Shown: positions 16,901 to 24,731 of the stretch, one piece after another
Layout of the letters: each line of letters begins with the position of its first letter
Position numbering within the stretch: the first letter of the stretch is position 1
Source of the DNA: Enterocloster alcoholdehydrogenati
GTDB lineage: Bacteria > Bacillota > Clostridia > Lachnospirales > Lachnospiraceae
Assembly (NCBI RefSeq): GCF_013282095.1
Contig: NZ_BLTJ01000014.1
Location: 1-64,000, forward strand
Reading direction: 5' to 3'
Length of the DNA: 64,000 bases
Translations under genes and position numbers: made by a program
Notes under the pieces: model-generated
What the model saw: only the letters and a program-made list of their open reading frames with translations
Database searches by the model: none
Told to the model about the DNA's origin: nothing

Positions 16901-17440
16901 CCGAAGGAGGCAAGGATCGGCCTGGTTCATCCCGTGGAACTTACGAAGGAGGAATTGGAGGCATGGAAGGGGCAGCTGGAGGACTATGAGATCATTCAGC
17001 CTATTTCCCAGTTAGACCGGCCGGTGTACCGGCTGGAAGAGGAAGAAAAAGGGAAAAAATCTCTGGAGCGCTTTGAGGGCATACAGATGAACGACCTTTC
17101 TCTGATAGGAAAAATGCAGTCTCTTGGCTGGTATACAGGTTCCGTTCAGGATGCAGGCTGCTTCTTTGAATTTTACCGGGAGGACAGAGAATTGGGAGCA
17201 GAGCTTCACTTTTCAGGTACCTATATAGCCGGGCAGAACGAGGAGGTTACGGTAGAGAGCGTCCGGTTTTACCGTGCGGGAGAGGTGAAGCGGGGAAGTT
17301 ATGTGTACGATGAAGCGGATGATAACAAGGCGCTTTTTCTGGACCATGTTCCTGCCCGGTATTTCAGCGAGATCGTGCTGCAGCTGTCAAAGGCGACGGC
17401 GTCCGGCAGCCGCCTGGAAACAGATGGAAACAAGGGATGA
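13928..17440 (+). CDS. DUF4132 family protein, YehI/MolR-like
   Basis: A very large (1170-residue) cytoplasmic protein, the last gene of the yeh-like operon, starting five bases after the SWIM gene with AGGAGG nine bases before ATG. The middle is helical and repeat-like, possibly an alpha-solenoid (segments such as LLSDKKAGPREMAVCTLAAW, about residue 600). The C-terminal third holds the DUF4132 domain: a LGFDERMERQFDYG entry, a beta segment with VTITPELEIQV, then KRLWKKEDWLALF and HPFAIGLIWGIY. E. coli YehI/MolR belongs to this family; no activity is established. It could be the substrate or effector of the MoxR-VWA pair (inference). Confidence 0.8.
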   Translation: MIHSQKSYTDKIMESLEPIGLSEKEREQVEAYLSGEKGQEVLDDLEKRDFYTLPSECVRPGSQLFCSISEKRKEEAEKLIRVFFALGQSTCAAMAAINYWGIDFMKTYGYYWGLKQEEWLSVAGEVIGRNKYMLTSRWMDRMRKEAKTAEIIKTALDFCTGKWSNGSLILLAIYFIMRYPKTESEEMDEQDGELMRRYERIAVSTVESMLPPSLSESQKNQVCTALEQGPLTEAVCSMAGPIAKDDFLTRIICGTAFVNMKCSPCLKRTAELFLASNMEQALMAMEEMDIRGDLRQRGGDFDQVFHLDTGAYIAWAALKNYSNILKYQFRQNREVYLEYLKRADMDRLGRLMQVIREKDTALYRQLQPEVNRQRNAEVIEALTGDNGPETAVLREYLQGSAPLSALYPYEEDMVKNANYYRGYRLRDKIAQCEAEPENRAFVKRCMACIFLRQEGYYFASGSSGNPFLGNDEAAFAEFFKDMEDAGMDALHLIKTFVLNLKSLYSEDAKTRCYDMASRKVFLPKLQEDPQAVAEAFRRSEAEGRRLGLMTMALLPETCRREILSYTQDTAKTVRSELLHILEEKREWREDIKALLSDKKAGPREMAVCTLAAWNDPEDRPDLETALEKEKNAKVRKLLLQVLAQEDGQENGTGAAAGGTLKKEELVKNLHKGGKKRTLSWAFETPFPQVRRKNGETAGDEYLQAFLLSYAGMGSNPGVSQDAAFLAEDLNETELAVYVNELFDRWMEQGAEAKKKWVLYAASVHGGSLMVKKLSHQIQEWPANARGAMACEAVRALALSPEPEALLKVDSIASKFKFRQIRAAASNALDFAASQLGMTREELSDRIVPDLGFDERMERQFDYGSRSFIVTITPELEIQVRDQEGKKLKNMPAPGKRDEQEKAALAYEEFKSMKKQMKAVVSNQKQRLEQALSAKRLWKKEDWLALFTKKPVMHPFAIGLIWGIYKEETLTDSFRYMEDGSLNTADEEEYELPKEARIGLVHPVELTKEELEAWKGQLEDYEIIQPISQLDRPVYRLEEEEKGKKSLERFEGIQMNDLSLIGKMQSLGWYTGSVQDAGCFFEFYREDRELGAELHFSGTYIAGQNEEVTVESVRFYRAGEVKRGSYVYDEADDNKALFLDHVPARYFSEIVLQLSKATASGSRLETDGNKG

Positions 17441-17634
17441 ATCAAGCGTTAAAAAGTCTCCGAAATACTTTGGTAACAGTTTCATAATATTTCATTTATA
17501 TATGGTAACAGTAAATTCATAAATGAAGAAACTCGCAGGAAAAAAATATAAAAAGGCGGTTCCATTTTGAGTAAAGTATGTTATACTACAAGCTGTGAAT
17601 AACGAAAAAGTATTTTAAACAAGGTGTGAGGAAA

Positions 17635-19458
17635 ATGAATCAGTTAGAAAACAACAGCAGGAACCGCAGCTCTTCTGCAGGCAGAAGCCGCGCGAAAGGT
17701 TCAGATAGAGGGCACGGCGCCTCACGGGGAACCACCTCAAGAAACACTGGGGCGGGAAACGCAGGGCGCGGCAGTTCACGGAGCTCATCATCCTATCATT
17801 CCGGCCAGGCAGGCAGGATGAATGCCATGCAGAACGCAAGGCGCAACAGCCATCACAGAAGAAAAGGGCCTAATTACAAGGTCATTGCCATTGCCGGTGT
17901 GATTCTGATTGTAGTCATTACCTGTATTGCCATGGCGTTCAAGGAAAAGAAAACCGGAGGAACCGAGACCCAGAGCCAGACCGAATCTGTGACTGAGACG
18001 GAGATGGAAAAGGAGGTGTCGGTAGACGGCGTTTCCATTACAGGTATGTCAAAGAGCCAGGCAAGGGAAGCAATTTTAAAGCAGTTTCCATGGAGCATGA
18101 CTGTTTCCTATGGATCAGATGTTTATGAGGTAAACGACCTGATGGAGGCCAAGGTGGACGCTCTGTTAGAAGAGATCTACAGCGGAGAACCTCAGGAAAG
18201 CTACAGTCTTGACACTGCTGGACTGGAGGAACAGGCCAAAGCGGAGGCCGCAGCCTGCGCAGCCAAGTGGGATAAAAAGGCAAAAAATGGTTCCATTGAC
18301 AAATTTGATGCATCTTCCGGCAAGTTTATTTTTTCCGGCGAGGAAAATGGCTTTGCCATTGACCAGGATAAGCTGGCTTCCGACATTTTAGAAGCCCTGT
18401 CAGAAAAGAAGTTTGACGCCAGCATCGAAGCTTCCGGCAGTGTTACGGCCCCGGAGATTACAGCGGCAAGCGCAAAAGAGAAGTATAAGACCATCGGTAC
18501 ATTTACTACTACGACTACGTCAAATAAGAACCGCAATACCAACATCCGTCTGGCAGCGGAGGCACTTAACGGAACAGTAGTGAAGCCGGGAGAGGAGTTC
18601 TCCTTCAACGGCACGGTTGGCCAGCGTACGGAGGCAAAGGGCTATAAGGGTGCGGCCGCCTATAATAACGGCGAGGTGGTTCAGGAGATCGGCGGCGGCG
18701 TGTGTCAGGTTTCCACCACCCTCTATAATGCCGTGTTCAAGGCCGGCCTGAAGATCAGCTCCCGCAGATCTCACACCTTTGAGCCCAGCTATGTGACACC
18801 GGGACGGGATGCTACGGTCAGCTGGGATCAGCCGGATTTTAAGTTTATAAATAACTCAAGTACAGCCATCGGCCTGCGTGCAAGCTACGCAGATCAGAAG
18901 GTGACCGTATCCGTATACGGTATTCCTATTCTGGATGATGGCATCACCTGGGATCTGGAATCCAAAAAGGTAGAGGATCTGGGAGTGCCGGAGCCGGAGT
19001 ATGTAGAGGATCAGACACTGGAACCCGGAGTAGAGAAAACGGTCAGCAGCGGAAGTTCCGGCAGCCGGTGGGAAACCTATAAGGTGATCTATAAGGATGG
19101 CAAGGAGATTTCCAGAGAACTGGATCACAAGACTACCTATAAGGGGCATAAGCCTGTGGTTCACCGCAATACCAGCGGCGTAGTGTTAAATCCCGCAGAG
19201 ACCACTACCCAGGCGACTACAGTTACTCCTACTGTGGACGGAATGCCTGACGGCTATACCCCCTCCTCCAGCGCTGCAGAAACTCAGCCGGGAGGCAGTA
19301 CCGGGACAACGGCAGCCTCTTCGGGCGGACCGGGCAGCACCAAGCCGTCAGAGTCATCGGCGGCCCCGGCCCCCACGTCCCAGGCAGAAACGGCGGCTAC
19401 AACAGCCGCTTCCGGTCCAGGAGAGGCACCGGTAGTAGTGCCGGTGAAACCAGAATAG
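17635..19458 (+). CDS. VanW-family cell-surface protein with G5-like domain
   Basis: From ATG 17635 (AAGGTG about 8 bases upstream; an in-frame GTG lies at 17626) the protein has 607 residues. In order: a basic Ser/Arg/Gly-rich cytoplasmic N-terminus, one transmembrane segment (VIAIAGVILIVVITCIAMAF, about residues 82-101), a peptidoglycan-binding-4-type region with VSITGMSKSQAREAI, the VanW domain (FNGTVGQRTEAKGY...GGGVCQVSTTLYNA...), a G5-like region (ESKKVEDLG...ITYKDGK type), and a Thr/Ser/Ala/Pro-rich tail typical of wall-spanning linkers. VanW proteins occur in glycopeptide-resistance clusters but are widespread otherwise, and no van genes lie here. A TATACT box at 17582-17587 may be its -10. 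Confidence 0.85.
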   Translation: MNQLENNSRNRSSSAGRSRAKGSDRGHGASRGTTSRNTGAGNAGRGSSRSSSSYHSGQAGRMNAMQNARRNSHHRRKGPNYKVIAIAGVILIVVITCIAMAFKEKKTGGTETQSQTESVTETEMEKEVSVDGVSITGMSKSQAREAILKQFPWSMTVSYGSDVYEVNDLMEAKVDALLEEIYSGEPQESYSLDTAGLEEQAKAEAAACAAKWDKKAKNGSIDKFDASSGKFIFSGEENGFAIDQDKLASDILEALSEKKFDASIEASGSVTAPEITAASAKEKYKTIGTFTTTTTSNKNRNTNIRLAAEALNGTVVKPGEEFSFNGTVGQRTEAKGYKGAAAYNNGEVVQEIGGGVCQVSTTLYNAVFKAGLKISSRRSHTFEPSYVTPGRDATVSWDQPDFKFINNSSTAIGLRASYADQKVTVSVYGIPILDDGITWDLESKKVEDLGVPEPEYVEDQTLEPGVEKTVSSGSSGSRWETYKVIYKDGKEISRELDHKTTYKGHKPVVHRNTSGVVLNPAETTTQATTVTPTVDGMPDGYTPSSSAAETQPGGSTGTTAASSGGPGSTKPSESSAAPAPTSQAETAATTAASGPGEAPVVVPVKPE

Positions 19459-19497
19459 GGTTTTAGTGAAAAACAATAAAAAATCATGAAAAAATAA

Positions 19498-19550
19498 GAA
19501 ACAGTCCCCATACCGTTCTCGGATAAGAGCGGTTGGGAGACTGTTTCTTT
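19498..19550 (+). terminator. rho-independent terminator after the VanW gene
   Basis: GAAACAGTC (19498-19506) pairs with GACTGTTTC (19539-19547), extended by CCC/GGG pairs and an inner CCG...CGG hairpin, then TTT. It separates the VanW gene from nifJ. Confidence 0.75.
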
Positions 19551-19610
19551 GCTACCTGCACAAATTATACTGTATACATTGTATTTTTTGCAGTAATGGC
19601 AATTAAGCAT

Positions 19611-19639
19611 TTGCAATTTGTTAAATAATTGATTATAAT
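19611..19639 (+). promoter_or_regulatory. sigma-A promoter of nifJ with GTATAC sites around it
   Basis: TTGCAA (19611-19616), a 17-base spacer and TATAAT (19634-19639) form a near-consensus promoter, giving a leader of about 90 bases. The hexamer palindrome GTATAC occurs at 19572, 19641 and 19690; the middle copy overlaps the start site. No riboswitch is recognised in the leader. Confidence 0.75.
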
Positions 19640-19735
19640 AGTATACAGGTCAGTTTGCGTGGGGCTAAGACCTACAGGCGGACTTAAATGTATACTATCA
19701 TATACATATTTCACTAATTGCAGGAGGAAATCAAA

Positions 19736-22700
19736 ATGGCAAGAAAAATGAAAACCATGGATGGTAACCATGCAGCAGCTCATGCTTCCTATGCATTTAC
19801 TGATGTAGCGGCTATTTATCCGATTACCCCATCTTCACCTATGGCTGAAGCCACAGATGAGTGGGCAACAGACGGAAGAACCAACATCTTCGGTCATGAG
19901 GTTCAGATTACAGAGATGCAGTCTGAGGCTGGTGCAGCAGGCGCTGTACACGGTTCTCTGGCAGCAGGTGCGCTGACCACCACCTATACTGCTTCCCAGG
20001 GTCTGTTACTGATGATCCCCAACCTTTACAAGATCGCAGGCGAGCAGCTGCCAGGCGTATTTAACGTATCCGCCCGTGCACTGGCAAGCCATGCGTTATC
20101 TATTTTCGGTGACCATTCCGACGTTTATGCCTGTCGTCAGACCGGATGTGCTATGCTGTGTGAATCCAGCGTACAGGAGGTTATGGACTTAACTCCCGTT
20201 GCTCATCTGGCAGCAATCAAGGGCAAAGTTCCTTTCATCAACTTCTTCGACGGTTTCCGTACATCTCATGAGATCCAGAAGATCGAGACCTGGGATTACG
20301 AGGATCTGAAGGATATGGCTGATCTGGATGCCATTGCAGCATTCCGCAAGAACGCTCTGAATCCAAACCATCCATGCCACAGAGGTTCCGCTCAGAACCC
20401 AGATATCTTCTTCCAGGCAAGAGAGGCCTGCAATCCTTACTATAATGCTCTTCCTGCTATCGTTCAGGAGTACATGGACAAGGTAAACGCCAAGATCGGC
20501 ACGAACTACAAGCTGTTCAATTACTACGGCGCTGCTGATGCAGAGCATATCATCGTTTCCATGGGTTCTGTAAATGATACCATTGAGGAGACCATTGATT
20601 ACCTGGCTGCACAGGGAAAGAAGGTTGGCGTTGTCAAGGTTCGTCTGTACAGACCATTCTGCGCACAGGCGCTGATCGACGCAATTCCCGAGTCTGTTAA
20701 GACCATCACTGTATTAGACAGAACCAAAGAGCCAGGCGCCATGGGCGAGCCTCTGTATCTGGACGTTGTTGCAGCTCTTAAGGGCAGCAGATTCGATCAG
20801 GTTAAGATCCAGACCGGCCGTTACGGCTTAGGTTCCAAGGATACCACACCTGCTCAGATCGTAGCCGTATTTGAGAATGAGACAAAGAGCCCATTCACAA
20901 TCGGTATCGTGGACGACGTTACCAATCTGTCCCTGGAGATCGGTGCTCCGTTAGTTACCACTCCAGAGGGAACAACCAACTGTAAGTTCTGGGGCCTTGG
21001 CGCTGACGGTACCGTAGGCGCTAACAAGAACTCCATCAAGATCATTGGCGACAACACAGATATGTACGCTCAGGCATACTTTGATTACGACTCCAAGAAG
21101 TCCGGCGGTGTTACTATGTCTCACCTGCGTTTCGGACACAGCCGTATCAAATCCACTTACCTGATCCGTCAGGCAAACTTCGTTGCCTGTCATAATCCTT
21201 CCTATGTACGCAAGTACAACATGGTTCAGGAGCTGGTTGACGGCGGTACCTTCCTGTTAAACTGCCCATGGGATATGGAAGGCCTTGAGAAGCATCTGCC
21301 TGGACAGGTTAAGAAGTTCATCGCAGACCACAAGATCAACTTCTACACCATTGACGGCGTTAAGATCGGTATCGAGACCGGCATGGGCCCGACCCGTATC
21401 AATACCATCCTTCAGTCTGCATTCTTCGAGCTGACAGGCATCATTCCTGCTGAGAAGGCAAATGAACTGATGAAGGCAGCTGCAAAGGCAACCTACGGCC
21501 GCAAGGGCGAGGATGTTGTTATGAAGAACTGGGCAGCAATCGATGCCGGCGCTAAGGGCGTTCACAAGGTAGAGGTTCCTGCAAGCTGGTCTGACTGCGA
21601 GGATGAAGGCCTTGACTACAAGGTAGTTACTGAGGGACGCAAAGATGTTGTTGACTTCGTAAACAATATCCAGTCCAAGGTAAATGCTCAGGAAGGAAAC
21701 AACCTGCCTGTATCCGCATTCAAGGATTACGTTGACGGTTCTACTCCATCCGGTTCCTCCGCATACGAGAAGCGCGGTATTGCTGTAAATGTTCCTGTAT
21801 GGAATGTTGACAACTGTATCCAGTGTAACTTCTGCTCCTATGTATGTCCTCACGCTGTTATCCGTCCAGTAGCCATGACAGCTGATGAAGCTGCGAAGGC
21901 TCCTGCCGATATGAAGATGAAGGATATGACCGGTATGCCAGGCTACAAGTTTGCCATGACCATCTCCGCACTTGACTGTACCGGATGCGGTTCCTGTGCA
22001 AATGTCTGCCCAGGTATGAAGGGCAACAAGGCTCTGGATATGAAGCCTCTGGAAGAGAGCCTCAGCGAGCAGGCAATCTTTGACTTTGGCCAGACGGTAT
22101 CCATCAAGGATGAGGTTGTTGCAAAGTTCAAGGAGAACACTGTAAAGGGCAGCCAGTTTAAGCAGCCTCTGCTTGAGTTCTCCGGCGCGTGTGCAGGCTG
22201 CGGCGAGACTCCTTACGCAAAGCTGATTACTCAGCTGTTCGGTGACAGAATGTACATCGCAAACGCAACTGGATGTTCCTCTATCTGGGGCAACTCTTCA
22301 CCTTCCACACCATACACCATGAACGCTAAGGGCCAGGGTCCTGCATGGGACAACTCTCTGTTCGAGGATAACGCTGAGTTCGGTTACGGTATGCTGCTGG
22401 CTCAGAATGCAATCAGAGACGGTTTAAAGGCCAAGGTTGAGAGCGTAATGGCAAATGACCAGGCAACAGAAGAGATCAAGGCTGCCTGCAAGGAGTGGTT
22501 AGATACCTATGGAATCGGCGCATTAAACGGAACTGCAACTGACAGGCTGGTTGCTGTATTATCCGGCGTTGACTGCCCAACCTGCAAGGACATCGTAGCT
22601 AACAAGGATTTCCTGGCTAAGAAGTCTCAGTGGATCTTCGGCGGTGACGGATGGGCTTACGATATCGGTTTCGGCGGTGTAGACCACGTTCTGGCTTCCG

Positions 22701-23272
22701 GTAAGGATATCAACATCATGGTATACGATACTGAGGTTTACTCCAATACCGGCGGTCAGGCCTCCAAGTCTACCAAGACCGGTGCAGTTGCTCAGTTCGC
22801 AGCTGGCGGTAAGGATACAAAGAAGAAGGATCTTGCAGGCATCGCCATGAGCTATGGCTATGTATACGTTGCACAGATCTGTATGGGCGGCGATATGCAG
22901 CAGACTGTTAAGGCTCTGGCTGAGGCTGAGGCATATCCGGGCCCATCTCTGATCATCGCGTATGCTCCATGTATCAACCATGGTATCAAGAAGGGCATGA
23001 ATAAGGCTCAGACAGAAGAGAAGCTGGCATTAGAGTGCGGTTACTGGAATAACTTCCGTTACAACCCGGCAGCAGAGAAGAAGTTCACTCTGGATTCCAA
23101 GGCTCCTAAGATGGAGAACTATCAGGAATTCTTAAAGGGCGAGGTTCGTTACCTGTCTCTGACCATGAAGAACCCTGCAAGAGCAGCAGAGCTGTTCGCA
23201 CGCAACGAGCAGGAGGCTAAGGAACGTTATGAGTACCTTTCCAAGCTGGTTGCTCTGTATGGAAATGACTAA
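19736..23272 (+). CDS. nifJ: pyruvate:ferredoxin (flavodoxin) oxidoreductase
   Basis: From ATG 19736 (AGGAGG eight bases upstream) the enzyme has 1178 residues, the usual single-chain PFOR length. It oxidises pyruvate with CoA to acetyl-CoA and CO2, reducing ferredoxin, the central step of fermentative energy metabolism. The N-terminal domain has AIYPITPSSPMAEATDEW. Two [4Fe-4S] motifs are seen: C694-x2-C697-x2-C700-x3-C704 and C748-x2-C751-x2-C754-x3-C758. A CAGCGETPY motif binds the proximal cluster, and GDGWAYDIG...NTGGQ binds thiamine diphosphate. Codon choice is strikingly uniform (few rare codons, many GTT/CTG/AAG), as in very highly expressed genes. It is monocistronic with its own promoter and terminator. 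Confidence 0.97.
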   Translation: MARKMKTMDGNHAAAHASYAFTDVAAIYPITPSSPMAEATDEWATDGRTNIFGHEVQITEMQSEAGAAGAVHGSLAAGALTTTYTASQGLLLMIPNLYKIAGEQLPGVFNVSARALASHALSIFGDHSDVYACRQTGCAMLCESSVQEVMDLTPVAHLAAIKGKVPFINFFDGFRTSHEIQKIETWDYEDLKDMADLDAIAAFRKNALNPNHPCHRGSAQNPDIFFQAREACNPYYNALPAIVQEYMDKVNAKIGTNYKLFNYYGAADAEHIIVSMGSVNDTIEETIDYLAAQGKKVGVVKVRLYRPFCAQALIDAIPESVKTITVLDRTKEPGAMGEPLYLDVVAALKGSRFDQVKIQTGRYGLGSKDTTPAQIVAVFENETKSPFTIGIVDDVTNLSLEIGAPLVTTPEGTTNCKFWGLGADGTVGANKNSIKIIGDNTDMYAQAYFDYDSKKSGGVTMSHLRFGHSRIKSTYLIRQANFVACHNPSYVRKYNMVQELVDGGTFLLNCPWDMEGLEKHLPGQVKKFIADHKINFYTIDGVKIGIETGMGPTRINTILQSAFFELTGIIPAEKANELMKAAAKATYGRKGEDVVMKNWAAIDAGAKGVHKVEVPASWSDCEDEGLDYKVVTEGRKDVVDFVNNIQSKVNAQEGNNLPVSAFKDYVDGSTPSGSSAYEKRGIAVNVPVWNVDNCIQCNFCSYVCPHAVIRPVAMTADEAAKAPADMKMKDMTGMPGYKFAMTISALDCTGCGSCANVCPGMKGNKALDMKPLEESLSEQAIFDFGQTVSIKDEVVAKFKENTVKGSQFKQPLLEFSGACAGCGETPYAKLITQLFGDRMYIANATGCSSIWGNSSPSTPYTMNAKGQGPAWDNSLFEDNAEFGYGMLLAQNAIRDGLKAKVESVMANDQATEEIKAACKEWLDTYGIGALNGTATDRLVAVLSGVDCPTCKDIVANKDFLAKKSQWIFGGDGWAYDIGFGGVDHVLASGKDINIMVYDTEVYSNTGGQASKSTKTGAVAQFAAGGKDTKKKDLAGIAMSYGYVYVAQICMGGDMQQTVKALAEAEAYPGPSLIIAYAPCINHGIKKGMNKAQTEEKLALECGYWNNFRYNPAAEKKFTLDSKAPKMENYQEFLKGEVRYLSLTMKNPARAAELFARNEQEAKERYEYLSKLVALYGND

Positions 23273-23307
23273 TTTCTGCAGTGAAAATGTATATTGAATG
23301 ATAGAAG

Positions 23308-23342
23308 GGCTCCTGGAATGTGAAAGCATTCCGGGAGCCTTT
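23308..23342 (+). terminator. rho-independent terminator of nifJ
   Basis: GGCTCCTGGAATG pairs with CATTCCGGGAGCC across a 6-base loop (13 bp with one G-U pair), followed by TTT. It lies 36 bases after the stop codon. Confidence 0.85.
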
Positions 23343-23454
23343 GCGTATTTGGGAAAATGTGGTAAACTATATAGAATAACAGAAAAAGCAAAAGAGTCGG
23401 GCAATGCCGGAAGGCTTCCGGATGCCGCGAAAGCCGAGAGGGGAAAGAGGAACT

Positions 23455-24453
23455 ATGACAGAAAAAATTACCATGGCGGATATTGCCAGGATGGCGGGCG
23501 TAACAAAAAGCACTGTATCCCGGTACTTTAACGGAGGGAGCATCAAGGAGGAAACCAGAGAGAAGATACAGACTGTGATCCGAAAACACAATTATGAACC
23601 CAATACGTTCGCGAGGCTAAAGGCCAGAGAGAGCAATGTGATCGGAGTGGTAGTTCCTACTCTGAATTCCAAGGTTACCAGCCGGGTCGTCACCAGCATC
23701 GGACGGTATCTGAGAAACCAGGGTTATGAGGCACTGATCAAGGATTCCGATCACAGTCCGGAACTGGAGTTTCGGAATATCCAGAGGCTTATGGGGCGGA
23801 ATGTAGACGGTATTCTTTGCAGCGCCATCTCTGTTACGGAAGAATTGCGCAGGCTTATCCAGTCCAGCCCGGTACCGGTGGTAGTGCTGGCTCAGGAATT
23901 TGAAGACGGGATTGCGGTAATGGTAGATGATTACGGGGCCGGAAGATTCATGGGACGGTATGTGGGAGAACGCGTCCGAGGCCGGGTGGCTTATCTGGGC
24001 GTAGATGTGAGGGACGCTGCTGTGGGAATATGGAGAAAACAAGGTGTCATGGACGGATTGAAAGAAAGAGGGATCCGTGACGTGATCACCTTTTTGGGGG
24101 ATTACAGCTATCAGAGCGGCCAGGATATGATGAAACAGGTTTTAAGGCAGGGAAAGGTGGACGCTGTGATCTGCGCTACAGACCGGCTGGCTTTTGGAGC
24201 CTATCGGGTTCTGGGAAGTCATGGGATCTCGATCCCGGATCAGGTGTCTGTAGCAGCTTTTGGAGGCTATGATGAGAGCGAACTGCTTCATCCTCAGCTG
24301 ACTACCCTGCGGTTTGATTCCTATGCGTTGGGATATCTGGGTGCAGAGACGCTTTTAAAAGAAATACGGAAAGAACCGGTGCCGAAAAAACAGATTGTGG
24401 GATATCAGCTGATTGAGGGGGGGAGTGTTCGGAAATTAGCTGAAGGATTGTGA
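23455..24453 (+). CDS. scrR: LacI-family repressor of the sucrose operon (ScrR-like)
   Basis: From ATG 23455 (AGAGG four bases upstream) the protein has 332 residues. The N-terminal helix-turn-helix is ITMADIARMAGVTKSTVSRY with the hinge after EPNTFARLKA. The periplasmic-binding-like sensor domain begins at NVIGVVVPTLNSK and contains DGILCSAIS and ICATDRLAFGAYRVL. Its location upstream of a PTS sucrose permease and sucrose-6-phosphate hydrolase, with two matching operators in between, indicates a sucrose or fructose-type repressor. A weak promoter (TTGCGT, 16 bases, TAAACT at 23341-23368) overlaps the nifJ terminator. The longer frame from 23404 lacks a ribosome site. Confidence 0.85.
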   Translation: MTEKITMADIARMAGVTKSTVSRYFNGGSIKEETREKIQTVIRKHNYEPNTFARLKARESNVIGVVVPTLNSKVTSRVVTSIGRYLRNQGYEALIKDSDHSPELEFRNIQRLMGRNVDGILCSAISVTEELRRLIQSSPVPVVVLAQEFEDGIAVMVDDYGAGRFMGRYVGERVRGRVAYLGVDVRDAAVGIWRKQGVMDGLKERGIRDVITFLGDYSYQSGQDMMKQVLRQGKVDAVICATDRLAFGAYRVLGSHGISIPDQVSVAAFGGYDESELLHPQLTTLRFDSYALGYLGAETLLKEIRKEPVPKKQIVGYQLIEGGSVRKLAEGL

Positions 24454-24494
24454 GTTATACACAAAAATCTCGAATGAATTTTTACAAGCAAAAA

Positions 24495-24566
24495 TGGAAC
24501 CGGTGCCAATGATATATTGACAAAAGTGGACACAAGGTGTAAGATTAATGCGTGGAACCGGTGTCA
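24495..24566 (+). promoter_or_regulatory. sucrose operon promoter flanked by two LacI-type operators
   Basis: Promoter: TTGACA (24517-24522), 17-base spacer, TAAGAT (24540-24545). Operator 1, TGGAACCGGTGCCA (24495-24508), lies just upstream. Operator 2, TGGAACCGGTGTCA (24553-24566), covers the expected start site. Both are imperfect palindromes centred on ACCGGT and differ at one base; their centres are 58 bases apart. LacI-type proteins bind such CG-centred palindromes. The arrangement allows direct blocking at operator 2 and looping between the two. Confidence 0.8.
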
Positions 24567-24731
24567 AAACAAAAAAGGCTATGTGTGGACCAAAAGGCGC
24601 CGGATTGGAATATTTGCACAAAATGCAGTTCGTTCTGAATGGAATCCTGGTTTTTGTCCCCCACGGAGGGAAAGGGATGGATGAGAGAGGCCGGACAGAG
24701 TGCTGCAGTATAATAAGGGAAGGGGAAAATC

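Noticed and set aside
17635-19458. Vancomycin resistance locus
   Set aside because: A VanW-domain protein alone is a common cell-surface protein; there is no vanH, vanA/B or vanX and no VanRS pair.
21257-21853. 198-residue frame opposite nifJ
   Set aside because: It is a shadow of the strongly biased codons of nifJ; it has no promoter or ribosome site.
24567-24731. BglG-type antiterminator in the scrA leader
   Set aside because: No ribonucleic antiterminator sequence or terminator hairpin was found; control by the LacI-type operators suffices.
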